Origin: Orbaceae bacterium ESL0721
GTDB lineage: Bacteria; Pseudomonadota; Gammaproteobacteria; Enterobacterales; Orbaceae
Length of the DNA: 64,000 bases
Assembly: GCA_029433365.1 (NCBI GenBank)
Contig: JAQTHZ010000001.1
Span: 310,001 to 374,000, forward strand
Direction of reading: 5' to 3'
Shown: in pieces, positions 56,907 through 64,000 of the stretch
How positions within the stretch are numbered: position 1 is the stretch's first letter
Layout: every line of letters begins with the position of its first letter
The notes under the pieces: model-generated
Told to the model about the DNA's origin: nothing
Databases searched by the model: none
What the model saw: only the letters and a program-made list of their open reading frames with translations
Made by a program: the position numbers and the translations under genes

Positions 56907-57146
56907 TTACCTGCCCCGCCAAGCTGGCAATTTCCTTAAAACACGATAGGCGATATCTTTTGCGATCTCATACTCTATATTATGGTGATTAGCGTAATGA
57001 ATTGAGAGGATTGTCAATTTCTCGTGAAAGGTTTTCATTGTGCCATCAGCATGTGCACAATATTTGCAATAATTTTTAGAGATATCTTGTAATGGATAAT
57101 CAGAAATTGAGGTCATCGGCATACCGCAAGAAATACACATCTTCAT
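56907..57146 (-). CDS. Small zinc-ribbon protein
   Basis: 79 residues. The N-terminus CISCGMPM...YCKYCAHADGTMK has two Cys-x2-Cys pairs and the CGMP signature of the putative zinc-ribbon domain family (PF12674 type). The rest (FHEKLTILSIHYANHHNIEYEIAKDIAYRVLRKLPAW) is a helical domain with His residues. Some family members are fused to or replace part of AraC-type proteins, but no DNA-binding domain is seen here. It lies alone downstream of hemA on the same strand. Function unknown. Confidence 0.75.
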   Translation of the reverse strand: MKMCISCGMPMTSISDYPLQDISKNYCKYCAHADGTMKTFHEKLTILSIHYANHHNIEYEIAKDIAYRVLRKLPAWRGR

Positions 57147-57257
57147 TAAAAAAATCTCTTTTAAATTTTATTGTTACGCAAAATCCTACTCTGATTATAG
57201 GGATATTGCAAGCTACTCACCTGTTCGCTATCTTACGATAAAAAAGAGATAAAAGAA

Positions 57258-58532
57258 TCAATTAACCTTTTTTAATCCCAACCCTTCACTTAGAACTTTA
57301 AAGCAGTCATCACACCCGTGTGAGGCTGCTTGCAGAAGTGTCTGAGTTGGTGCATGAATCAGTTTATTGGTCAACTTATATGAAAACTCAGCCAAAACAT
57401 CATCTACGTTAGCGCCCTGCTTGATTGCTTTTATCGCTTTACTCTCTAATTCACGTTTAATTTGATCGGCATTATTACGATACAGTTTTATAAAATCGAC
57501 TACATGACGTGTTTTTTGCCACTCAGAAAAGCGATCCGCCTCTTCATGAATAATATATTCTGCCTCTTTAGCTGCTATAGCGCGCTGCTCTAAATTGGCT
57601 TTTACCGTATTTTGAAGATCATCAATAGTGTAAAGATGTACATTTTGTAAAAGAGTTATCTCCCCTTCTACATCACGAGGGACGGCAAGATCAATAAATA
57701 GCATTGGCTTATTCGATCTCGCCTGTAGGGATCTCTCAACCATACCTTTACCAATAATAGGTAAAGGACTTGCAGTTGAACTGATAACTATATCTACCTC
57801 TTTTAGACGATGAGCAATATCTGGAAGTGAGATAATTTCAGCATCAATTTCAGAAGCTAATTTTAACGCTTTTTCACGGGTACGATTAGCAACAATGATG
57901 TGATTAAAGCCATGTGGTTTTAGGTAGCGAGTAATCAGCTCTATTGTCTCCCCAGCACCAACTAACATTACGTTAAGTTGCTTTGTATCAGTAAACAGAT
58001 CTCTAGCGATTAGACAGGCAGCATAAGCAACCGACGCCGTATTACTACCGATATCGGTCTCTGTTCTTACTATTTTGGCAACATGAAAAATGCGTTGAAA
58101 TAGTTTTTCTAACTCATGTGATAAACAGTGGCATTTATGAGCAAGCTCATAGGCCTGTTTTACCTGTCCTAAAATTTGTGGCTCTCCAAGAATTAATGAA
58201 TCAAGTCCACATGCTACACGCATGATATGCTCTACCGCTTCCCGCCCTTCAAACCAGTAGAGTGATTGACGATATTCATCTATATCAACCTCATGAAACT
58301 GAGCCAACCACTGTAATGTAGCCTGTTTTAACTTAGGTAGATCAGTTTCGGATTCATAACTTAGGTAGATTTCGCTGCGGTTACAGGTTGATAATATCAG
58401 ACACCCCTCAACCAGCGGATGTTGATACAAACTATAGAGAGCCTTGTTAATAATCTCATTAGGAAAGGCGATTTTTTCACGTAATGATACGGGGGCGGTT
58501 TTATGATTAACACCGAGTACTGTAATTGGCAT
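57258..58532 (-). CDS. hemA: Glutamyl-tRNA reductase
   Basis: 424 residues. The catalytic cysteine is in LILSTCNRSEIYLS (residue ~50), the substrate region is EPQILGQVKQAY, and the NADPH domain has MLVGAGETIELITRYL, IVANRTREKA and DIVISSTASPLPII. A C-terminal dimerisation helix region is complete. It makes glutamate-1-semialdehyde, the first committed step of haem synthesis. hemA is divergent from lolB-ispE as in E. coli, but here yaaA lies between them. Haem made here could supply the Dyp peroxidase. Confidence 0.96.
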   Translation of the reverse strand: MPITVLGVNHKTAPVSLREKIAFPNEIINKALYSLYQHPLVEGCLILSTCNRSEIYLSYESETDLPKLKQATLQWLAQFHEVDIDEYRQSLYWFEGREAVEHIMRVACGLDSLILGEPQILGQVKQAYELAHKCHCLSHELEKLFQRIFHVAKIVRTETDIGSNTASVAYAACLIARDLFTDTKQLNVMLVGAGETIELITRYLKPHGFNHIIVANRTREKALKLASEIDAEIISLPDIAHRLKEVDIVISSTASPLPIIGKGMVERSLQARSNKPMLFIDLAVPRDVEGEITLLQNVHLYTIDDLQNTVKANLEQRAIAAKEAEYIIHEEADRFSEWQKTRHVVDFIKLYRNNADQIKRELESKAIKAIKQGANVDDVLAEFSYKLTNKLIHAPTQTLLQAASHGCDDCFKVLSEGLGLKKVN

Positions 58533-58830
58533 TGCTTCTAATCTTTTTTATAAGATATAAAAATAGTTAATAAACTATTAATTTTAGGAAAATAGCCTCT
58601 ATTTTAAGCTAAAAAAACTAAAAAGAGAAATATGATATAACCTTGAAGATTGATAAAACAGATAACAACATGTATAAAAATTGTAAAAATTATCAATTAA
58701 TAATCTCTCGTTTTATCTATTGCATAAAATAATAGAATAGCTATGATAATATAATACATTAATAATTTATGTATAAAATCATAGATGTATCGTTAGTTAG
58801 CTTAACCATTTACCCAAAAGGACAAGGCTT

Positions 58831-59616
58831 ATGTTTACGATTATTTCTGCACCTACCAGCATGGACTTCGACCGTCCGGCATTAACATCAACCCATACTC
58901 AACCTCAATTTTTAGATCAGAGTAAAATATTAGTTAATTTATGCCGTAAACTTTCGATTGATCAATTAGAATCAATCATGAAAATAAGCCCTAAACTTGC
59001 AGAACTTAATCAACAACGTTTTCATGATTGGCACACCCCTTTTACGCCAAAAAATGCACTTCAAGCTATCTTTGCTTACAAAGGCGACATCTATAACAGT
59101 TTAAATATTAGTGATTTTTCAAGTGAAGAGTTAAATTTCACCCAGAAAAACGTGCAAATTCTATCAGGATTATATGGTGTACTTAGACCGCTTGATCTTA
59201 TTCAACCTTACCGCCTAACCATGAATACTCGCTTAGTAAATCCTAAAGGAATTAACCTCTACCACTTCTGGCAACAGACTTTAACCAACTATTTTAATCA
59301 ATTAGAGAGTGATATTTTAGTTGATCTCGCCTTTGATCAATATTTCAAAGTAGTAGATCAAAAATCACTTAAAGCTAAAGTGATTAAACCGGTATTTTTA
59401 GATGAAAAAGTGGGCAAATATATGAATGTTAATGCTTATGCTAAAGAAGCGATGGGATTAATGACCCGCTATATTGTGAAACATCACATAACTTCACCAG
59501 AAGATCTAAAAGCATTCACACTACACGGTTATCAATTTGATAAAAACGCCTCAAATGATACTGAATGGGTATTTCGCCGATCAGAAAAAACAGCAGAATC
59601 CTATTCAGCACAATAA
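58831..59616 (+). CDS. yaaA: Peroxide stress protein YaaA
   Basis: 261 residues of the YaaA/DUF328 family, usual length. Conserved parts are MFTIISAPTSMDF, QRFHDWHTPF, PKNALQAIFAYKGDIYNSLN, LSGLYGVLRPLDLIQPYRLTMNTRL and NVNAYAKEAMGLMTRYI. In E. coli YaaA lowers free iron under peroxide stress and binds DNA. Insertion between hemA and lolB differs from the E. coli order. A hairpin follows at 59742-59775. Confidence 0.92.
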   Translation: MFTIISAPTSMDFDRPALTSTHTQPQFLDQSKILVNLCRKLSIDQLESIMKISPKLAELNQQRFHDWHTPFTPKNALQAIFAYKGDIYNSLNISDFSSEELNFTQKNVQILSGLYGVLRPLDLIQPYRLTMNTRLVNPKGINLYHFWQQTLTNYFNQLESDILVDLAFDQYFKVVDQKSLKAKVIKPVFLDEKVGKYMNVNAYAKEAMGLMTRYIVKHHITSPEDLKAFTLHGYQFDKNASNDTEWVFRRSEKTAESYSAQ

Positions 59617-59741
59617 TTGTGGCATTATTTAAATATCGCTATTGTCGATTTTTAGACAGTTAAATCTTTCACTCTATTGGTTGAAAGATCAACAATTATA
59701 ATTTTGTTATTAAAAGAGAAAGAATAATTCTAAAGCGGTCA

Positions 59742-59775
59742 ACAACTGATAATCAATCGCATGATTATCAGTTGT
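59742..59775. terminator. 14-base perfect inverted repeat between yaaA and lolB
   Basis: ACAACTGATAATCA (59742-59755) pairs with TGATTATCAGTTGT (59762-59775), six-base loop, then GTTATTATG. Likely a terminator for yaaA. The probable lolB promoter (TTATCA 59765-59770, 17 bases, TATAAT 59788-59793) overlaps its right arm. Confidence 0.65.
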
Positions 59776-59821
59776 GTTATTATGCGATATAATCTGCTCA
59801 ATATAATCAATATGGTTTAAT

Positions 59822-60457
59822 ATGAAAAATCCCTCTATATTTAATTTAAAATATATCTATTTGTTTATACTTATACTTTTTCTATACGGCTGTAAGTCAG
59901 TTTTGCCTGAAGCACAAATTACCGAGAAGTGGCAGCAACATCAGCAAGAACTCAAAGGGATTAAAACTTTCCAAGTAAACGGTAGTATTGCGCTTATCAA
60001 TGATCGTTCCAAAAGTTATAGCCGCTTTTTGTTGTCTCAATTCGCGCCAGATAGTTACAAAATCAGATTAACTACTCCAGTGGGTACAACGATTGCTACC
60101 TTAACTGCACAACCAAATTATGCTGAGTTGATTGATAGGGATGGTAGACGTTATAGTGACCAGAATGTTGAAAATTTAATATTTAGATTAACTAAAAGTA
60201 ATATTCCACTTAAATCGCTACACAACTGGTTAATTGGTCTCTCAGATAATCCAAACAGTGATAAGTTAGATAGTTTAGGTCGTTTAGTCTCGACCGAATT
60301 TATTGAAGACAATAATCGGTGGGATCTTAAAATAGTGAGTTATAAAAGCAGAAGTTATGACAATGGTCAAAGAGAACTTGACCTACCTTCAATAATTGAA
60401 TTAACCAATAAAGATCAACATGTTAGACTAAAAATAGACAAATGGCTTATACCCTAA
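59822..60457 (+). CDS. lolB: Outer membrane lipoprotein receptor LolB
   Basis: 211 residues. A lipoprotein signal (IYLFILILFLYGCKS) with the cysteine at ~24 precedes the LolB fold: WQQHQQELKGIKTFQVNGSIAL, SRFLLSQFAPDSYKIRLTTPVGTTIATL, and a C-terminal LPSIIELTNKDQHVRLKIDKWLI. It receives lipoproteins from LolA and places them in the outer membrane. The stop codon TAA lies inside a near-exact copy of the 13-base word (60450-60462). ispE follows after 90 bases, as in E. coli. Confidence 0.92.
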   Translation: MKNPSIFNLKYIYLFILILFLYGCKSVLPEAQITEKWQQHQQELKGIKTFQVNGSIALINDRSKSYSRFLLSQFAPDSYKIRLTTPVGTTIATLTAQPNYAELIDRDGRRYSDQNVENLIFRLTKSNIPLKSLHNWLIGLSDNPNSDKLDSLGRLVSTEFIEDNNRWDLKIVSYKSRSYDNGQRELDLPSIIELTNKDQHVRLKIDKWLIP

Positions 60458-60462
60458 AACAT
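60450..60462 (+). repeat. Dispersed 13-base word overlapping the lolB stop
   Basis: TACCCTAAAACAT, one mismatch to AACCCTAAAACAT; the stop codon TAA at 60455-60457 is part of it. Confidence 0.65.
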
Positions 60463-60547
60463 TAGAATGATATAAGTTGTTAACAATATCCTTCTCAATA
60501 ATTTATTAACGTTACTTTAAAAATAAAAAACCGAAAGATAAAATCCT

Positions 60548-61408
60548 ATGAAAAGTTGGTTATCCCCTGCTAAATTAAATCTATTTTTATATATAACTGG
60601 ACGAAGAACCGATAATTACCATAATTTACAAACTCTTTTTCAATTTATCGATTATTGCGATACCTTAACCTTTACTGTTCGCGCTGATAATCAGATCAAT
60701 CTGCTCACCGCTTTTAACAATGTGGAACACGATAAAAATTTAATTGTGATTGCAGCAAAACTATTGCAATCTTATCAGTTTAAAAATGGATCTAGTGAAC
60801 CGTATGGTGTTGATATTAATATTGATAAAAAGATCCCTATGGGTGGCGGTTTAGGTGGTGCATCTTCTAATGCTGCAACAGTATTAGTTGCCTTAAATAA
60901 GTTATGGAAGATCAATTTACCACTTGTTGAATTAATTAAGATAGGCGCTAAAATCGGGGCAGATGTGCCAATTTTTATCTTTGGCCACGCAGCTTTTGCT
61001 GAAGGTGTTGGTGATCAGCTACAAAAAGTGGAGATTCCTGAATTTTACTATCTAGTCACCTACCCTATTGTCGAGATCTCAACAGCTAAAATTTTTACTG
61101 ATCCACAATTGACTCGAAATACACCTGTTCGATCAATAAATCAGTTAATCTCTTTCAAAAATTTTAAAAATGATTGTGAAAACATTGTACGTAAACGGTA
61201 CCCACTTATTGATGAGATAATTACGACATTATCAACATTTGCCCCTACTCGACTTACTGGTACAGGTTCGTCAGTTTTTACACAATGTCGTGATAAGGCT
61301 CACGCACTTGAACTACAAGCGGCGGTGAAGGAACTCCCTATAAATCAATTTATTACAAAAACTTTTATTGCCAAAGGGGTAAACCGCTCACCGCTCTACA
61401 GTTCCTAA
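60548..61408 (+). CDS. ispE: 4-diphosphocytidyl-2-C-methyl-D-erythritol kinase
   Basis: 286 residues. GHMP kinase motifs are LSPAKLNLFLYITGRRTDNYH, PMGGGLGGASSNAATVL and TGTGSSVFTQC. It phosphorylates CDP-methylerythritol in the MEP isoprenoid pathway. It follows lolB; in E. coli prs comes next, but here a convergent YetF-like gene intervenes. The stop codon is inside the first of two 13-base tandem repeats. Confidence 0.95.
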   Translation: MKSWLSPAKLNLFLYITGRRTDNYHNLQTLFQFIDYCDTLTFTVRADNQINLLTAFNNVEHDKNLIVIAAKLLQSYQFKNGSSEPYGVDINIDKKIPMGGGLGGASSNAATVLVALNKLWKINLPLVELIKIGAKIGADVPIFIFGHAAFAEGVGDQLQKVEIPEFYYLVTYPIVEISTAKIFTDPQLTRNTPVRSINQLISFKNFKNDCENIVRKRYPLIDEIITTLSTFAPTRLTGTGSSVFTQCRDKAHALELQAAVKELPINQFITKTFIAKGVNRSPLYSS

Positions 61409-61425
61409 TTATAGTTCCTAATTAT
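61400..61425. repeat. Two perfect 13-base tandem repeats at convergent gene ends
   Basis: AGTTCCTAATTAT occurs at 61400-61412 and 61413-61425. The first copy contains the ispE stop, the second the stop of the convergent YetF-like gene. Confidence 0.9.
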
Positions 61426-62131
61426 TTTTCTCGTTGTCACTCGTTTCGTCGTCACTAGGTTTAACTGATTCACATGGAATGACAAAAAGTTTGCCATTAT
61501 AATACTCAACACAGAAGAGATCTTGATAGAAGTTATTATCATCCCCTTTTTTGGTATTACCAAAACCCTCTTTCTTTAAGTGGCGTTTTAACCACGCTTC
61601 ATCTTTGCCACTCTTCTCTAACGCATCTTTATTAACCTGCTCATTTTCTACAACAATTAATCCAATATCTTCATCGCCTTTTTTGATAATGGTTAAGTGA
61701 CCATTTGGTTCTATAAGAGCTTTATTAACTTCACTAATAGTCGTTACGTTATTCATCCTTAAAAGGGTAGAAAATCCCGACATATCAAGTTTTGCCGTTT
61801 TAAAAGCATCTAGATCAATTTTGCCGTTTTCCATTAAAACAATAGGATTACCCACTATAAAAGCTTTAGCATATTGGCTCTTTCTCGTAAGAAAATTCGA
61901 AATGAACATAATTGCTGTCCAGATGATAAGGACAATTAGGAAATCAAGAATAGAGATTTTTGAATTGTAGATAATGCCACCAGCAATACCACCTAAAATC
62001 ATATTACCAATAAAATCAATACTGCTCATTTGTGACATTGAAGATTTACCAGTAGCCTTTAAAAATAGGACAATACAGATAAAAACAACAAATAGTTTTA
62101 GTGCAATTACAGCAAAGTCAAACCAATTCAT
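61418..62131 (-). CDS. YetF-like inner membrane protein (DUF421)
   Basis: About 237 residues from MNWFDFAVIALKLFVVFICIVLFL; ATG 62131 has GGAG six bases upstream, better than the TTG four codons earlier. Three N-terminal membrane helices (to residue ~80) carry SQMSSIDFIGNMILGGIAGG, a DUF421 motif ('s.lt..dfvi.i.lG.iag'). The cytoplasmic domain has GNPIVLMENGKIDLDAFKTAKLD, as in YetF/YcaP proteins. The last ~70 residues (KDEAWLKRHLKKEGF..., FYQDLFCVEYYNGKLFVIP) match the C-terminal DUF3290-associated type of tail. The role is unknown; YetF helps spore germination in Bacillus. It interrupts the usual ispE-prs order. Confidence 0.82.
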   Translation of the reverse strand: MNWFDFAVIALKLFVVFICIVLFLKATGKSSMSQMSSIDFIGNMILGGIAGGIIYNSKISILDFLIVLIIWTAIMFISNFLTRKSQYAKAFIVGNPIVLMENGKIDLDAFKTAKLDMSGFSTLLRMNNVTTISEVNKALIEPNGHLTIIKKGDEDIGLIVVENEQVNKDALEKSGKDEAWLKRHLKKEGFGNTKKGDDNNFYQDLFCVEYYNGKLFVIPCESVKPSDDETSDNEKNN

Positions 62132-62159
62132 TCTCTTCTCCAATATTAATTATTGTTAA

Positions 62160-62180
62160 ATTATCTTTTTAAAAGATAAT
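62160..62180. promoter_or_regulatory. 10-base inverted repeat before the YetF-like gene
   Basis: ATTATCTTTT and AAAAGATAAT flank a single T, 29 bases upstream of the start. It could be an operator or a leader hairpin. Confidence 0.5.
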
Positions 62181-62416
62181 AGTAGATTAAAATTCGGTTA
62201 CTCTCTACACTACTTATAGTTAATAGTAGTTACTATTATACCAATAATTTTATCTGTTAGTAATTGAATATTATAAAGATTAATATTTTTAGACCTTTTC
62301 TACTAAAGCTATTTGTTTTCTCTTATCTGCACAATTAAATAATATAACCATAAGAGAAACCTAATATAATTATTATCAAATCTTTTCACTTTTTTTATCT
62401 AGGATCGATTTTTAGC

Positions 62417-62425
62417 TGATATAAT
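62417..62425 (+). promoter_or_regulatory. Extended -10 promoter of apt
   Basis: TGATATAAT fits the TGnTATAAT extended -10 element, ~34 bases before the apt start; a -35 box is not evident. Confidence 0.6.
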
Positions 62426-62458
62426 AGCAATTTAATCATTTCATTAGAGCATTTATTA

Positions 62459-63010
62459 ATGAACCAACTTGAAGAGAAACTTTTATTAATTAAAAACAGT
62501 ATTCTCACTATTCCTAACTACCCAAAAGAGGGGATACTCTTTCGGGATATCACGAGCCTACTTGAAGATCCTGTCGCATTTAAAACAACTATCGACCTAT
62601 TAATTGCACACTACCGTCACAAAAAGATTGATAAAGTTGTTGGTACAGAGGCGCGTGGATTTATCTTTGCTGCCCCAATTGCGCTAGCATTAAATGCTGG
62701 ATTTATTCCAGTTCGCAAACCTAATAAGTTACCGCGTCACGTTTTTAAAGAGGAGTATCAACTCGAGTATGGTACAGATACACTCGAGATCCACACCGAT
62801 GCCATAGAACCCGATGAACGGGTATTAATTATTGATGATCTATTAGCAACAGGTGGTACCGTTGCCGCTACCACTAAACTGATCCGCAAAGCGGGCGGCA
62901 TTGTTGAAGATGCTGCATTTGTAATTAATTTACCTGAACTAGGCGGACAAACAAAATTGACTAATATGGGGGTTAACTGCTTTACCCTAGTTAATTTTGG
63001 TGATGAGTAA
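62459..63010 (+). CDS. apt: Adenine phosphoribosyltransferase
   Basis: 183 residues. The conserved opening is [20 protein letters not shown]. The PRPP-binding motif is [20 protein letters not shown] and the loop [16 protein letters not shown] precedes the flexible loop region [20 protein letters not shown]. It salvages adenine to AMP. It stands alone, convergent with trmN. Confidence 0.96.
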   Translation: MNQLEEKLLLIKNSILTIPNYPKEGILFRDITSLLEDPVAFKTTIDLLIAHYRHKKIDKVVGTEARGFIFAAPIALALNAGFIPVRKPNKLPRHVFKEEYQLEYGTDTLEIHTDAIEPDERVLIIDDLLATGGTVAATTKLIRKAGGIVEDAAFVINLPELGGQTKLTNMGVNCFTLVNFGDE

Positions 63011-63092
63011 CGATTTCTTATAACTTTTTTATAGATCCATATTTATAGGTCAATTCTTTATAGAGCAGTCTTGTTTTAGAGTAATAAAAAAA

Positions 63093-63125
63093 CTGTTAAA
63101 AGCGCAAATAGAACGCTTTTAACAG
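63093..63125 (-). terminator. Terminator overlapping the end of trmN
   Basis: CTGTTAAAAGCG (63093-63104) pairs with CGCTTTTAACAG (63114-63125). On the minus strand the stem is followed by TTTTTTT. The last nine sense codons and the stop of trmN lie inside the hairpin. Confidence 0.85.
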
Positions 63126-63905
63126 AGTCCGAAACGCCTCTGTATAGCTATTATCGCTATGGCGCATACAGAGCGTCTCATACCGGTAACTTTGACCAGT
63201 TTCAATCTCTTTATTCCCCTCATTAAGCGATAAACTCCTAATAAAAGTGAGCAGTACTAACGAAAAATCCTTTATCTCACTATAACGCACATCTACCCGT
63301 TGTTTTATCACCAATTGCGACTGTGCTGCTAACTCAATAAATTTTTCAGCCAAATTAAATGGCAATACTAGCGAGAATCGCCCCCGCTTTGACAACAATT
63401 TTTCAACTGCTATACAGAGTTCGGCATGAGTAAGCTGCTTTGTATAACGTGCCTTTTGTCGCTGCTCATTTCGGCAAGCTGTTGCTACATTAAAATAGGG
63501 GGGATTACAGACGATCAGATCATATTGATGATGATTACCATCACGCCATTTTTTAATATCATCATGAATAGCCTGAATATTGGTAAATGGGGAGCTTGCA
63601 ATATTCATCTCACATTCACGAATTGCATCTGCATCAATATCAAGCACATCTATCTGACTCTCATTAAACTGCTCTAACCGCTGCGCTAACATTAATCCAA
63701 TTACACCGCAACCTGTCCCAATATCTAAAATACGTTTAGGATGATTATCGATAGGTGCCCAGGCGCCTAATAGGACACTATCGGTGGTAATCTTCATTGG
63801 GCTACTACTGTGTGCGACAAAAAAACGTTTAAAGGTAAAACCACCGCTTTTTAGTGGCGGAGATGATTTTACCTCTTCTATGACTTGTTGAATCTGATGT
63901 GGCAT
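63096..63905 (-). CDS. trmN: tRNA1(Val) adenine-37 N6-methyltransferase
   Basis: 269 residues. SAM-binding motif I is RILDIGTGCGVIGLMLAQRL, and the catalytic N6-methyltransferase motif IV is IVCNPPYFN. GGFTFKRFFVAHSSSPMKITTDSVLLGAW is the signature of the YfiC/TrmN6 family. It methylates A37 of tRNA-Val. Its C-terminus (LLKAFYLRF) is encoded within the terminator stem. It is convergent with apt. Confidence 0.92.
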   Translation of the reverse strand: MPHQIQQVIEEVKSSPPLKSGGFTFKRFFVAHSSSPMKITTDSVLLGAWAPIDNHPKRILDIGTGCGVIGLMLAQRLEQFNESQIDVLDIDADAIRECEMNIASSPFTNIQAIHDDIKKWRDGNHHQYDLIVCNPPYFNVATACRNEQRQKARYTKQLTHAELCIAVEKLLSKRGRFSLVLPFNLAEKFIELAAQSQLVIKQRVDVRYSEIKDFSLVLLTFIRSLSLNEGNKEIETGQSYRYETLCMRHSDNSYTEAFRTLLKAFYLRF

Positions 63906-64000
63906 AATTTCTACTGTATATTAAATAATTATAATAAATACGACGCTACCGTCTATTTTTGTGCTGTTAAGCGTTGAGATTTCACGATCTATGATGTTGT
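63906..64000. other. Right edge, incomplete intergenic sequence
   Basis: Upstream region of trmN. No gene can be judged from the remaining ~95 bases. Confidence 0.4.

Larger units (their letters stand above)
62132..62458. other. Divergent promoter region of the YetF-like gene and apt
   Basis: About 325 AT-rich bases, no gene. A nearly perfect palindrome (62160-62180) lies next to the YetF-like gene and an extended -10 element (62417-62425) before apt. Confidence 0.6.

Noticed and set aside
59734-59742. Pasteurellaceae uptake signal (AAGCGGTC)
   Set aside because: Only an isolated partial match; AAGTGCGGT and ACAAGCGGT are not enriched in the window.
1-64000. CRISPR array
   Set aside because: The tandem repeats have units of 13-16 bases with no spacers; no Cas genes are present.

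Overview
The window looks like chromosomal DNA of a low-GC gammaproteobacterium (roughly one third G+C by eye). The gene order lptG-lptF / pepA-holC-valS, the hemA / lolB-ispE cluster, and proteins resembling E. coli YbhA, LysO, VirK/YbjX, ZntB, Agp, RhlE, YaaA and TrmN point to the Enterobacterales/Pasteurellales neighbourhood. The ribosome-independent vitamin B6 route (pdxS-pdxT with pdxR) plus the AT-richness make the insect-gut family Orbaceae (Gilliamella/Frischella/Orbus-like) my best guess. That assignment is inference, not proof.

Layout. 1-10.3 kb: the right end of a siphovirus-type prophage, all on the + strand: tape measure (cut by the window edge), distal-tail and tail-hub proteins, small tail proteins, a tail-tip (J-like) protein, a tail-tube-like protein, a fibre/adaptor protein and a final fibre made mostly of RCC1 propeller repeats. 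10.3-15.6 kb: a small DUF1161 secreted protein, a Dyp-type haem peroxidase, then divergent pdxR and pdxST. 15.6-22.7 kb: an iron-acquisition block with two tandem paralogous FepA/IroN-like TonB receptors, each with its own Fur-box-like palindrome, a lipoprotein esterase of the IroE type, and the PLP phosphatase ybhA. 22.7-31.5 kb: recR, plsY, uvrA, lysO, a VirK/YbjX protein, queH directly behind a tRNA-Lys, and ompW. 31.6-43.4 kb: valS-holC-pepA against lptFG, topB, zntB and an unrecognised putative zinc protein. 43.8-55.6 kb: mutS, rimO, mdtK/norM, transketolase, transaldolase, rhlE and agp. 55.7-57.2 kb: a small accessory patch with a repeat-containing 81-residue protein, a broken gene, the C-terminal stub of a tyrosine integrase beside tRNA-Leu, and a zinc-ribbon protein. 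57.2-64 kb: hemA, yaaA, lolB, ispE, a YetF-like membrane protein, apt and trmN.

Functional links. PdxST make PLP under likely control of PdxR, and YbhA removes phosphate from PLP. The two receptors and the periplasmic esterase form a catecholate siderophore uptake and release set, with no siderophore biosynthesis genes visible here, which suggests use of siderophores made by others. LptF/LptG, LolB, PlsY, OmpW and the VirK-like protein all serve the envelope.

Two sequence patterns are not explained by the genes. A 13-base word, AACCCTAAAACAT, occurs seven times exactly and four more times with one mismatch, on both strands, only in the chromosomal part. Many intergenic gaps also hold short arrays of degenerate 13-16-base tandem repeats, most often with a 15-base period and with a different sequence at each locus.
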